24,651 nucleotides of DNA from QYQL01 sp041674265 (GTDB lineage: Bacteria; Verrucomicrobiota; Verrucomicrobiia; Chthoniobacterales; Terrimicrobiaceae), in the NCBI GenBank assembly GCA_041674265.1, contig JBAYWC010000036.1:1-24651 (forward strand). Reading direction: 5' to 3'. Positions 13,674 through 21,982 of this stretch are shown one piece after another (position 1 is the first letter of the stretch; the number at the start of each line of letters is the position of its first letter). The position numbers were made by a program, and so were the translations under genes. Below the pieces are notes generated by a model, which saw only the letters and a program-made list of their open reading frames with translations, ran no database searches and was not told the DNA's origin.

Positions 13674-16304
13674 TCAGTTCGTGGTGCCGGTGATCGTCAG
13701 GGTGACGCGGCATGCGCCCGGAGCGAAATCGGGAATGCGTTCGAGCATTTCTTCCGTCTCGGCCTTTGTGAAGGCACCGGAGAATTCCAGCGATGCCTCG
13801 CCGTCGAAACGCCCGATGCCGCCCAGGGTGCCCCGGATAAATGAAGGCAGCGAGGCCATCGCTGTTTCCCGCTCGTTGAATGCGAGCGCGATGCGGACTT
13901 TCTCGACTCGCGGATCATCGCGGGATTCCAAAAGGCGGGCGACTTCCTGCCGCACCTGCTGCCGGGTTGTCAGGAAGCTTGTCGAAACGGTGTCCGCGCC
14001 CGGCAATGGCGACGGCCCTGGACCGGAAAAGGGTGGCTCCGGGGACGGCCTTGGCGGCACTGGTCCGGGACGAGGTCCGGGGGGAGATATGTTCGGCACA
14101 TGGAATGGCGCGCAGATGACCGCTTCGGAAAGCTGATCTCCAGAAAGCCGGGGCTGCCTCCCGCACACTTGGCCTTGGTCCTCGGCAGAATGCTGGAGGC
14201 CGATGACATTTCCGGGCAGGACAAGATTGCGGATCGCTTCCTGAAAAACCGTTTGGGCAAGCAGCATCGGGAAGCCGGGGGTATTGCGGTATTCCTCCTC
14301 CACCTGGCTGACTTTGCGACCGAACAAATCGGCGGCGCGGCCCGCCAGATGCTCCTGCACGTAAGCCGGCGGATAGAGCTGTCGCAAAACATGCTGGATG
14401 ATCTGCTCACGCGCTGCAGCGGAAGGCAGGCTTTCCCGTTGGAACTCGGAATCGGTCGCCGAGGCTCCGTAGCGAACCACTTGGACGAACGCAAAGTTGG
14501 TCTTCCGCAGGTAGTCGAGCGCGTTCTTTTTATCGTCGTAGCCGATCCTTGTGAATTCATCCCGGCGCGTCGCATCATCCGCGGTTTGCGCGAGCCGCTC
14601 TGCGGCGATGGAGTTCTGCGCATATCTGATGAGGTCCGGATTCTTGTGCAGATCCACACGCTCGTCACGGGGCTCGATGAGCATGGCCGTGTTGCGTCGG
14701 CGAAGCCCAAAGTAAAGCTGGTGGATCTGTTCCGGTGAAAGACGGCGGGGAGAGACAACCAAGCGGATATCGCTGCCGAGCCGGGCGTCGAGACTTTGCT
14801 GGACGGTCGCGGGATCGGTGAAGATGACGGCATCCTGATCGCGGAGGATATCGCCGCACCACCAGGAGGCGATTCGGTCGCGTGCCTCATCTTCGTTGAT
14901 GCTCAGCGAACGAAGGTTCACCTTGGAGTGGGCGTTCTCGCGAGGGTCGAAAAACAGCGAGCCCCCGCGCTCGTGAAAGTATGAGCCAAATTTCTTGAAG
15001 TTGGTCAGGGAAAGCTGAAACGCATTGTAGTCCGAATCCGGCCCGAGCACCTGCCGCGCAAGCTCGTCGGTGGTCAGTCCGGGGTCGCGAGACGATGGCG
15101 CGAGGCTTGCCAGCAAGACGGCAGAAGCAATCCGGTCGGAAAAAGGGCTGGTCTTCAGCTCGCGGAAATTGGATTCGGCGCAGGTTATGAGATTCTGTGC
15201 CGGATCAAGGTCGGCGAGCCATGTGCGCAACTCGGGATCGGCAATACCGGCATCCGCGAGCGTGATCAAATGCGTGGCTTGGTAACGGGCGCGAACAAGG
15301 GCCGCCAGAAAGCCCAATACACCGCGCGTTCCTTGGAATCCGCCTTTTGTCCTCACGCGGACGAGAGCAAGATCCAAGAGCTCGGGAGTGAAGGGATAGG
15401 ATTCCCGGAGTTGTTCGGCGTAGCCCGCAGGGATCGAAATCCCGAAGCGTCGCCAGCTATTGAGATAGCTTCGGATGACCCCGTCGATTTCTGGTGAGGG
15501 TTCGACCGGCGAGACGGAAAAGAGACGGTGAAAAAGTATTCTGCGACGGTCTGTGGTGTCCTGGAAACGAAGTTCCACGCGGGCAACCCGCTTCAGAGTC
15601 TGACCGGGTTCTTGGTTCCCGTCATACACGGATGCGACCAGTGCCACATTCGATCCCGCGCGGTTTGCTTCCTCCGACACCATTTGGAGAAAATTCAAAT
15701 TTCGCTGGCGCAACGCGGGATCGCTGATGGAACGCACCCCGCTCTCGAGTTCGTCGAAAATCAGCACCAGCTTCTTTTCGCCGACCGCGAGCCGAAACTC
15801 CTCGATACTCGGCGGCTGATCCGTTCGAAACTGGGCTCCAATTTCTTGCCCGACGACACCCCAGAGTGATTCGAGTGGGAAATCCGTGAATTTTCGGCAA
15901 ACGAGGCGTGTCTCCGGTGGGGCCTTGAAAGCGAGCCCGTTTTTTGCGAGCCACCCGTTCAGTTGATCGCCTGCGGTCACCAAGTGGAGCGGCACAAGCG
16001 CATCGTGCGATTTCCCAACGCCCTTTGGACCTTCCAGCAGGATCAATCCTGGTTCAGATCCCTCTGAGTTCAGTCGGGTGTCCAAGGCACCAATCAATCG
16101 GCGCAACTCTCCTGTAACGAAGGTGGAATCGAAAAACTCTTTTGCCCGCGATTCCAGAGACCGTCGCTTGGGGTCGCTGACACGTTGGATGTCGATAACG
16201 CCCTGGAGGCGACCAGCGATGACGTCCGAACGAGGTTGCAGCAAGGAATCGATCATGGATCGAAGATTCCGCTTAATTCTAGCTACGTCAAGAAAATAAG
16301 ACAT
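13674..16304 (-). CDS. DUF499-type P-loop ATPase of the defence island
   Basis: The first gene of the island encodes 876 aa. The Walker A motif is GPKGVGKS (92-99) and the Walker B is KLVLIFDELE (178-187). A DUF499-like helical region follows, and then a proline-rich linker (about 740-775, with PPGPRPGPVPPRP). It ends in a small alpha/beta domain (FNERETAMASLPSFIRG). DUF499 ATPases are repeatedly found beside DUF1156 methylases in defence loci. By position and size it would play the role of BrxC/PglY in BREX, which is inference. The start ATG at 16302-16304 (MSYFLDVARIK) was chosen because the longer frame adds low-quality sequence across the intergenic region. Confidence 0.9.
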   Translation of the reverse strand: MSYFLDVARIKRNLRSMIDSLLQPRSDVIAGRLQGVIDIQRVSDPKRRSLESRAKEFFDSTFVTGELRRLIGALDTRLNSEGSEPGLILLEGPKGVGKSHDALVPLHLVTAGDQLNGWLAKNGLAFKAPPETRLVCRKFTDFPLESLWGVVGQEIGAQFRTDQPPSIEEFRLAVGEKKLVLIFDELESGVRSISDPALRQRNLNFLQMVSEEANRAGSNVALVASVYDGNQEPGQTLKRVARVELRFQDTTDRRRILFHRLFSVSPVEPSPEIDGVIRSYLNSWRRFGISIPAGYAEQLRESYPFTPELLDLALVRVRTKGGFQGTRGVLGFLAALVRARYQATHLITLADAGIADPELRTWLADLDPAQNLITCAESNFRELKTSPFSDRIASAVLLASLAPSSRDPGLTTDELARQVLGPDSDYNAFQLSLTNFKKFGSYFHERGGSLFFDPRENAHSKVNLRSLSINEDEARDRIASWWCGDILRDQDAVIFTDPATVQQSLDARLGSDIRLVVSPRRLSPEQIHQLYFGLRRRNTAMLIEPRDERVDLHKNPDLIRYAQNSIAAERLAQTADDATRRDEFTRIGYDDKKNALDYLRKTNFAFVQVVRYGASATDSEFQRESLPSAAAREQIIQHVLRQLYPPAYVQEHLAGRAADLFGRKVSQVEEEYRNTPGFPMLLAQTVFQEAIRNLVLPGNVIGLQHSAEDQGQVCGRQPRLSGDQLSEAVICAPFHVPNISPPGPRPGPVPPRPSPEPPFSGPGPSPLPGADTVSTSFLTTRQQVRQEVARLLESRDDPRVEKVRIALAFNERETAMASLPSFIRGTLGGIGRFDGEASLEFSGAFTKAETEEMLERIPDFAPGACRVTLTITGTTN

Positions 16305-16375
16305 GGATATCTTGATTGTCGAATCTGAATGAATTCGTCTTTGTGTAAAAGAGTTGCGCGGAATCCGCGGGCCCA
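16305..16375 (-). promoter_or_regulatory. Probable promoter region of the defence operon (weak)
   Basis: These 71 nt between the PHP gene stop and the DUF499 ATPase start are more AT-rich than the neighbours. A TTTACA at 16349-16344 (minus strand) could be a -35 box, followed 16 nt later by the poor -10 match CAGATT. A short palindrome CGCGGATTCCGCG lies upstream. No strong box is visible, so read-through from the PHP gene is also possible. Confidence 0.2.
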
Positions 16376-17059
16376 TCATCGCCCGACAGAGAACGCTGGG
16401 CGGGGGTTCGCTTTTCGGAACCAGTTGGCGAAGTGCTTTTTCACGCCCTCACGGAACGAGAGATAATGACCGTCCGGCTGTCCGCCTTTGCGGATGGCGG
16501 CGAGGAGGGCGGGGACGGTGAGCGCGTCCATTTCGAAAACGGTCGTGCTCACGCCGACGGCCGAGCTGTGGTGTGCGTCGCTGCCGGCGGTCATTTTCAA
16601 ACCGCGGTCGCGGGCATAGGCGAGCGCCTTGTCGTTGTAACTGCGGGAGGTGACGGCCGCGTTGAAGACTTCGAGGGCCTCGAGGTCCAGCGTGTCGAGC
16701 ACCGCAGGCCGAATCCCCGCGCGCCATCGATCGAACGGATGGGCCGGGATCGCGAGACCGCCGCCGGATTTCACGGCTTCCATCACTTCCCCGGCCGGCG
16801 CTCCCTTGAGAAACGGCAGCGTGAGGCCGAGGCAGAGGAGATGTCCCTCCGCCGTGCTGACCTCCACGCCGGGAACGATGAGAAAATCCGCCGGAGCGGG
16901 GAAATTTTTCAAATACTCGTGGGCCCCGCACGTGTCGTGGTCGGTGATGGCGATCCCGCTGAGCCCCCGGGCCCTGGCCGCCGCGATCAGCGACTCGGGA
17001 GAACCGGTGGCATCTTTTGAGAAAAAAGAATGCAGGTGGAGGTCGAAGCGGTGGAGCAT
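16376..17059 (-). CDS. PHP-domain phosphoesterase (YciV/TrpH-like)
   Basis: A 227-aa PHP-fold metal hydrolase. Ligand motifs appear in order: DLHLHS (6-11), ITDHDT (~36-41), GVEV, PAHPFD, and GSDAH near the C-terminal third. Related proteins include the E. coli 3',5'-nucleoside bisphosphate phosphatase / 5'-3' exonuclease RNase AM (YciV). The N-terminal DLHLHSFFSKDA resembles DLHxHSxxSDG of that group. The start ATG at 17057-17059 was chosen because the upstream extension overlaps the intergenic spacer after recR. It is in the same direction as recR, 67 nt downstream, and marks the housekeeping edge next to the defence island. Confidence 0.88.
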   Translation of the reverse strand: MLHRFDLHLHSFFSKDATGSPESLIAAARARGLSGIAITDHDTCGAHEYLKNFPAPADFLIVPGVEVSTAEGHLLCLGLTLPFLKGAPAGEVMEAVKSGGGLAIPAHPFDRWRAGIRPAVLDTLDLEALEVFNAAVTSRSYNDKALAYARDRGLKMTAGSDAHHSSAVGVSTTVFEMDALTVPALLAAIRKGGQPDGHYLSFREGVKKHFANWFRKANPRPAFSVGR

Positions 17060-17126
17060 TTGTTTTTTATTTCCCTTTGACGGAGGCCCTCTGGCAAGCA
17101 GGAATTGACGGGCTGGAATTGACGGG

Positions 17127-17738
17127 CTACCGCTCGGCCACAGGCCGCCGTCCGGAAAGAGCGCGTTGCAGGGTGATTTGATCCGCATGCTCGAGACCGC
17201 CGCCCGCCGGCAGGCCGTGTGCGATCCTCGTCAGCGGAATCGCCAGGGGCTCCAGAATCTCCACGAGGTAGTTCGTCGTCGCCTCGCCCTCGACGTCCGC
17301 GCTCAATGCGAGGATGATTTCCGTGGGTTTTCCGGCGCGGAGGCGTTGCAGGAGGGGCCCGATTCTGAGCTGGTCGGGCCCGATGTGGTCCAGGGGCGCG
17401 AGCCGGCCTCCCAGCGCATGGTAGAGGCCGCGGAAGGAACCGGTTTTTTCGAGCGGCAGGATGTCGGTGGCCACTTCGACGATACAGAGTTCTCGCCCGC
17501 CGCGCGAGGGTTGGAGGCAGATCTCGCAGAGATTCTCCGTGGCAAAAAACCCGCATTGTTCGCAGGGATGGATGGATGTCGCCGCCGATGCCAGGGCTTC
17601 GGAAAGCTGCGCGGGCCTGGCATCCTTGTTGGAGAGAATCCACAAGGCGATCCGCTCGGCGCTGCGGGGGCCGATGCCCGGCAGCCGGCGCAGTTCGCGC
17701 GTGAGAAGAAGGAAGGGGGCGGGGTAATCGAAGGCCAT
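17127..17738 (-). CDS. recR: Recombination protein RecR
   Basis: RecR (203 aa) acts with RecF and RecO to load RecA at gaps during recombinational repair. The N-terminal helix-hairpin-helix LRRLPGIGPRSAERIA is at about 16-31. It is followed by a four-cysteine zinc finger CEQCGF...CEIC (~58-73) and a Toprim domain (LCIVEVATDILPLEKT, GRLAPLDHIGPDQL, EIILALSADVEGEATTNYL). The length is normal. It starts 4 nt after the ABC ATPase stop, so the two genes are co-transcribed. dnaX and the ybaB-type gene, frequent recR neighbours, are not seen here. Confidence 0.96.
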   Translation of the reverse strand: MAFDYPAPFLLLTRELRRLPGIGPRSAERIALWILSNKDARPAQLSEALASAATSIHPCEQCGFFATENLCEICLQPSRGGRELCIVEVATDILPLEKTGSFRGLYHALGGRLAPLDHIGPDQLRIGPLLQRLRAGKPTEIILALSADVEGEATTNYLVEILEPLAIPLTRIAHGLPAGGGLEHADQITLQRALSGRRPVAER

Positions 17739-17742
17739 GCGC

Positions 17743-18414
17743 TCAGGTGGAAAGTTTCAGGCGGCCGTCTTCGATTTGCAGGAGGCGGTCGCCGCGCCGG
17801 GCCAGATGCTCGTCGTGGGTCACGACGACAAGTGTCCGGCTGTCGGAACGCGCCACCCCGAGCAACAATTCGATGATGGCCTCCCCGGTGTGGGAGTCGA
17901 GATTTCCGGTGGGTTCATCCGCGAAGAGGATGGCCGGATCATTGATGAGCGCCCGGGCGATGGCGACCCGCTGCTGCTCGCCGCCGCTCAGTTCCGCGGG
18001 GAGGTGGTGCAGGCGCTCGGAGAGTCCCACCCTTTCGAGAAGTTCGCTTCCTTTTTCGACCGGGGACTTGCCGCCAATCATCGCCGGGACGAGGACGTTT
18101 TCCAGCGCCGTCAATTCGGGCAGGAGAAAATACGATTGAAAGACAAATCCCATCCGGCGGTTTCTGAGTTGGGTGAGCCGGTCCGAGCCCATGGTGTAGA
18201 GAGACTGGCCTTCGAATTCCACCGAGCCCGATTCCGGTGTCTCGAGGCCGGCGAGGGTATACAGGAGGGTGGTCTTCCCGGCGCCGCTGGCCCCGCACAA
18301 GAAAACGGCCTCGCCACCGCGGATCTCAAGGCTCACCCCCCGCAGGACCGGGATGGTTGTCTTGCTGATCCGGAAAGACCTTTCGAGATCTTTTGCTTGG
18401 AGTTGGATGGACAT
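17743..18414 (-). CDS. ABC transporter ATP-binding subunit (LolD/MacB-type)
   Basis: The 223-aa ATPase has Walker A GASGAGKTT, Q-loop FVFQSYFLLPELT, signature LSGGEQQRVAIARAL, Walker B ILFADEPTGNLDS, and H-loop VVTHDEHLA. The sequence after the Q-loop and GNLDSHTGE is typical of LolD/MacB-like subunits. LolD powers release of lipoproteins from the inner membrane, and others in this class export peptides or drugs. No LolC/LolE-type permease is adjacent, so the partner and true substrate are unknown. The start ATG at 18412-18414 is preceded by GCGGGG. It is the first gene of a minus-strand run with recR and diverges from the permease. Confidence 0.92.
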   Translation of the reverse strand: MSIQLQAKDLERSFRISKTTIPVLRGVSLEIRGGEAVFLCGASGAGKTTLLYTLAGLETPESGSVEFEGQSLYTMGSDRLTQLRNRRMGFVFQSYFLLPELTALENVLVPAMIGGKSPVEKGSELLERVGLSERLHHLPAELSGGEQQRVAIARALINDPAILFADEPTGNLDSHTGEAIIELLLGVARSDSRTLVVVTHDEHLARRGDRLLQIEDGRLKLST

Positions 18415-18526
18415 ATCCCCGCCACTGTGGGCTATCCGGAGCCGCAGCGCGAAGCGAAAATGCGGGGAAAACTCGACCTGCCGGAAAGATTTGTCAGCAG
18501 GCCATCGACCGGGCAGGGTGGCGGAC

Positions 18527-19810
18527 ATGCATCGGGTGGGATTTTGGGGCTGCGCGACCTTGGTTTTTTCCAGCATGGTGGGGACCGGGGTGTTCACGAG
18601 TCTCGGCTTTCAGATCGGCTCGCTGCCGTCGCCGTTTGTGATTCTCGTTCTCTGGGCATTGGGGGGAGTGGTGGCGCTGTGCGGGGCGCTCAGCTATGCG
18701 GAACTGGCGGCGGCGCTGCCAAGGTCCGGCGGGGAGTATCACTTTCTCTCGCGGATTTTTCACCCGGCCCTGGGGCTGATGGCCGGGATCGTGTCGGTGT
18801 TTGTCGGATTCGCCGCGCCGATCGCGCTGGGGGCGATGGCGTTCGGAAAGTATGTGGCCTCGGCGTTTCCCGGGGTGCCGCCCTTGTTGTCGTCGGTTTG
18901 CGCGGCGCTCGTGCTGGCCTTCGTCCACGGGATGACCCTGAAGGTGAGCGGAACGTTCCAGGTCGTCGCGACCGTGTTCAAGGCCGGGCTGATTCTGTTC
19001 TTCATTATCGCGGGGGCGGTTCTGTCCCCGGGCGCGGACTTCCGCCCGCAGTCCGCGGACATGGCGTTGATCCTGAGCCCGGCATTTGCCGTGTCCCTGA
19101 TGTTCGTGATGTATGCCTACTCCGGATGGAATTCCGCCGTGTATATTGCCGGGGAGGTCCGCTCTCCGGGGCAAACCATTCCCAGGGCGCTCCTGTCCGC
19201 GACGGTGGGCGTGACGGTTCTTTATGTGGCCCTGAATGCCGTTTTTCTCGCCAGCGCCCCTCCGGCGGAACTTGAGGGAAAACTGGAAATCGGGGAGGTG
19301 GCCGCGCGGCATTTGTTCGGACCTGCCGGCGGCCGGCTGATGGCGGGAGTGATTGCCGCCGGGCTTGTCGCCGCCCTGAGCGCCCTGACATGGGCCGGGC
19401 CGAGGGTCGCCCAGACGGCCGGGGAGGATTTTTCCGCGCTCGCCTGGTTTGCCCGCAAATCGCCCGGGGGAGTGCCCCGGCGGGCGCTGGCATTCCAGAC
19501 CCTCGTTGTGCTTTTCCTCCTTCTCTCCTCCTCGTTCGAGGCGGTTTTGATTTACGCGGAATTTGCCCTGATCGCATGCGCCTGCCTGACCGTCCTCGGC
19601 CTGCTCGTTTTGAGAAGCCGCGAGCCGGCGCTCGCCCGCCCATTCCGGTGTCCGTGGGTGCCGTTCGTGCCGTTGGTATTCCTGGTTGTCGGGCTGTTCA
19701 GCCTGGCCTACACCCTCTTCGAGCGGCCGGCGCAGGCGTTGGCGGGGCTCGTCACCTTGGGGGGGGGGGCGGGTTTGTATTTCCTTGTCCGGAAGAATCG
19801 CGCTAAATGA
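18527..19810 (+). CDS. APC-superfamily amino acid permease
   Basis: A 427-aa protein with about twelve hydrophobic segments. The first carries SSMVGTGVF, the unwound substrate-binding GxG region of APC transporters. Next comes LSYAELAAALPRSGGEYHFL, the conserved second-helix block. It would import amino acids or related amines across the inner membrane by proton or solute exchange. The start ATG at 18527 is preceded by AGGGTGG at good spacing. The GTG at 18518 is an alternative. The long 5' extension of the frame runs antisense to the ABC gene and was rejected. The stop overlaps the next gene by ATGA. Confidence 0.9.
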   Translation: MHRVGFWGCATLVFSSMVGTGVFTSLGFQIGSLPSPFVILVLWALGGVVALCGALSYAELAAALPRSGGEYHFLSRIFHPALGLMAGIVSVFVGFAAPIALGAMAFGKYVASAFPGVPPLLSSVCAALVLAFVHGMTLKVSGTFQVVATVFKAGLILFFIIAGAVLSPGADFRPQSADMALILSPAFAVSLMFVMYAYSGWNSAVYIAGEVRSPGQTIPRALLSATVGVTVLYVALNAVFLASAPPAELEGKLEIGEVAARHLFGPAGGRLMAGVIAAGLVAALSALTWAGPRVAQTAGEDFSALAWFARKSPGGVPRRALAFQTLVVLFLLLSSSFEAVLIYAEFALIACACLTVLGLLVLRSREPALARPFRCPWVPFVPLVFLVVGLFSLAYTLFERPAQALAGLVTLGGGAGLYFLVRKNRAK

Positions 19811-20952
19811 CCGGGATGCGGATATTTCTGGCGCTTTTGTTTCTGTGCCCGGCGGGCTTCGGGCAGGAGGTGAGGAGGGCGTTGCCGGTGGACGGCGGGG
19901 CACCCTCCGCCTGGGATGAGCGGGCGAAGTTCCTGGCCGGGGTTCCCCTGGCCACGGGGGGGCTTCTTGCCCGGCTGCAGCAGCAGCCCGCTTGCCGGAC
20001 GCACTCCGCGGAGTTCGAAAAAATGTGGGCACGTTACAACGAACACTACTTTTCCCCGATGCGGCTTTGGTCGTCCGCGGAGCTGGCCCCGAGGGTTTTC
20101 ATGGGCGCCCCGGTTTTTTATTTTTTCAGCGGGCCGGATGCCATTTCTTCCCTGGCGCTTTTTCCCGATGCTCCCGATTTCGTTCTGGGTGGACTGGAAC
20201 CGGTCGGCGGCGCTCCCGACCCGGCCGCCCTGCCTCCCCAGGCGTTGCCGGCTGCGCTGGAGAACCTGCGGAAGTCCACCGACGTGGTTCTGTCTTTCGG
20301 TCATTTCATCACGAAGGACATGAAGACCGAACTCGAGGCCGGTGAGTTCAAGGGCGTCACGCCGATCCTGCTCGTCTTTCTGGCCATGAGCGGCTGCGAG
20401 GTGCTCGATGTCTCGTATTTCACGGTGGGGGGAGCGGGGATGGAACCACGCCAGGCAAAGGGCGGGCTTCCGGGAGTGAAGGTCACGTTTCGCAAAAATG
20501 CGCTCTCCGCCCCGCAGAGAATTCATTACGTGCAGGCCAACGTCTCGGACGATGCCCTGTCCGGGAGCGACGGGCTTCTCCGTTGGGCGGAAGGCTTTGG
20601 CCCGGGGAATGTCTATCTCAAGGCCGCCTCCTACCTGCTGCACGGATCCTACTTTTCCAGGATCCGGGGCTTTCTGTTGGGCAGGGCAGGCTCGGTGCTC
20701 CAGGACGATTCCGGGATCCCGCTCTCATTTTTCCAGGACGGAGAATGGAGGGTCTGGTTCTTTGGCGCATACACCGGGACGCTGGATATTTTCAAACAAC
20801 ATTACCAACCGAAGTTGGCGGACGCCTTTCGAAGCGGGGGGGTGCCGCTGGCGTTTGGAACCGGCTACAAGTGGCGGGTGGGGGAATCCAATCTCCTGCT
20901 CGCTGTCAAACAGGCTCCCCCAAGGGCGGAACCCATCACTCCTTCGAACTGA
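19807..20952 (+). CDS. Secreted protein of unknown function, coupled to the permease
   Basis: I do not recognise the family (381 aa). The N-terminus MTGMRIFLALLFLCPAGFGQ is a signal peptide with likely cleavage after FGQ or nearby. The ATG at 19816 (MRIF) is an alternative start. The mature part is a soluble domain with strands such as DVVLSFGHFITKDM and VTPILLVFLAMSGCEVLDV. The start overlaps the permease stop by ATGA, so both are on one transcript. A role linked to transport or to the envelope is inference. The last 17 nt overlap the convergent serine hydrolase gene. Confidence 0.75.
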   Translation: MTGMRIFLALLFLCPAGFGQEVRRALPVDGGAPSAWDERAKFLAGVPLATGGLLARLQQQPACRTHSAEFEKMWARYNEHYFSPMRLWSSAELAPRVFMGAPVFYFFSGPDAISSLALFPDAPDFVLGGLEPVGGAPDPAALPPQALPAALENLRKSTDVVLSFGHFITKDMKTELEAGEFKGVTPILLVFLAMSGCEVLDVSYFTVGGAGMEPRQAKGGLPGVKVTFRKNALSAPQRIHYVQANVSDDALSGSDGLLRWAEGFGPGNVYLKAASYLLHGSYFSRIRGFLLGRAGSVLQDDSGIPLSFFQDGEWRVWFFGAYTGTLDIFKQHYQPKLADAFRSGGVPLAFGTGYKWRVGESNLLLAVKQAPPRAEPITPSN

Positions 20953-21982
20953 AGAGAGCCTGGAGAAATGCGGGGTCCTTGAATCCCGAAGGATGCCCCA
21001 GGCGCACAATGACGGCGCGCAGCGAAGGAATGATGTAGACTCTTTGGCCGCCGGAGCCCGCCATGCAGACAAGGTCCCGCGGAGCCAGGTTGGAGAGGCT
21101 CATCCGGCTCCACTCATCCCGCGTCAGGCGCGCGCCGATCGCCTCCTCGATGTCGCGCGGCCTGGAGTTTCCGGCGGCGCTGTTCAGCCAGAATCCCAGG
21201 CCGTACGCCGGGTTGGCGGGTGAGCCGGTGAAGGCCGGTTCGAGTTTCCATTTCGGCATGACAGGCCAGAAGCCGGAAAGTCTTCCGCGGTCCAGGACGA
21301 AACGTCCGATCTTCAAAAGATCTTCCGGAGTAAGCACCGCGCCTGCCGAGAGAAAAATATGGCCCTGCCGGTCGGTGCGCCAATCAACCGGGCGAATTCC
21401 CAGCCGGTTGAGGAAGTTGGTGAGAGCCCGCCGCGCCCCGTCCGCCGGGCCGCCCACAGGGCTCAGGGCATTTCCAATCAGCTCATAATGCGAAGGCCCG
21501 TATTCGAAGCGCTCGCCGGGTGGAGAGTCCTCCGGCAATGTGGATGCCGCCTTGCGGACATCGGAGATGTTTTTTTTGTAGAGCTTCCCGTAACCCGGAG
21601 AAATTCCGGAGGTCTGCGAGAGAAGGTGTCGGAGGGTGACGGGGTCTTTGCCGCCGGCGGCATGGACGGTGTCCTCCAACGTGGGGTTGCGAAGACTCAG
21701 GCAGGCCAGGGCAGTCAGGCTCTTGGTGATGCTGAAAACAGGCAACGGGGATCGCGGATGGTATCCCGGCTCATAGAATGCGGAATCCGGCATCCCCTGC
21801 CGGCTGATGACGAGAACGGTCCCCCCATTATTCCGCGAGTAGCGCGCCGCCACGGCGGGATTCCAGTGGAAATCAGCGCCCCGGAGGGATTCGCCCGCAT
21901 GCAGGACGAAGAAGACCGCCATCAGCATGGCGGAAAGCCCAAGGGATTTCCGGACGAAGCAAGATGGACGACGTCCCCTCAT
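20936..21982 (-). CDS. Secreted serine hydrolase, beta-lactamase class C / esterase-like
   Basis: A 348-aa protein with an N-terminal signal or anchor (SLGLSAMLMAVFFVLHAG). The catalytic tetrad SITK places Ser84 and Lys87. The second motif is Y161-G-P in FEYGPSHYELIG, where class C enzymes have Tyr-x-Asn. The third region has GSGGQRVYIIP, with GSGG where many have HKTG or HTGG. Proteins like this are usually penicillin-binding-protein-like esterases or peptidases in the periplasm and are rarely resistance enzymes. The start ATG at 21980-21982 overlaps the upstream stop by one base (TGATG), so translation is coupled. Confidence 0.85.
   Translation of the reverse strand: MRGRRPSCFVRKSLGLSAMLMAVFFVLHAGESLRGADFHWNPAVAARYSRNNGGTVLVISRQGMPDSAFYEPGYHPRSPLPVFSITKSLTALACLSLRNPTLEDTVHAAGGKDPVTLRHLLSQTSGISPGYGKLYKKNISDVRKAASTLPEDSPPGERFEYGPSHYELIGNALSPVGGPADGARRALTNFLNRLGIRPVDWRTDRQGHIFLSAGAVLTPEDLLKIGRFVLDRGRLSGFWPVMPKWKLEPAFTGSPANPAYGLGFWLNSAAGNSRPRDIEEAIGARLTRDEWSRMSLSNLAPRDLVCMAGSGGQRVYIIPSLRAVIVRLGHPSGFKDPAFLQALFSSKE

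Noticed and set aside
17560..17580. GGATGGATGGATG tract in recR as another copy of the repeat
   Set aside because: It is a short natural coding tract for SIHP just before the zinc finger. It has no opposing arm and none of the GGAGGAAT lead.
17737..19275. A long plus-strand ORF of about 512 codons spanning the ABC gene and permease
   Set aside because: It is antisense to ABC motifs and out of frame with the permease membrane segments, with glycine/arginine-rich composition.
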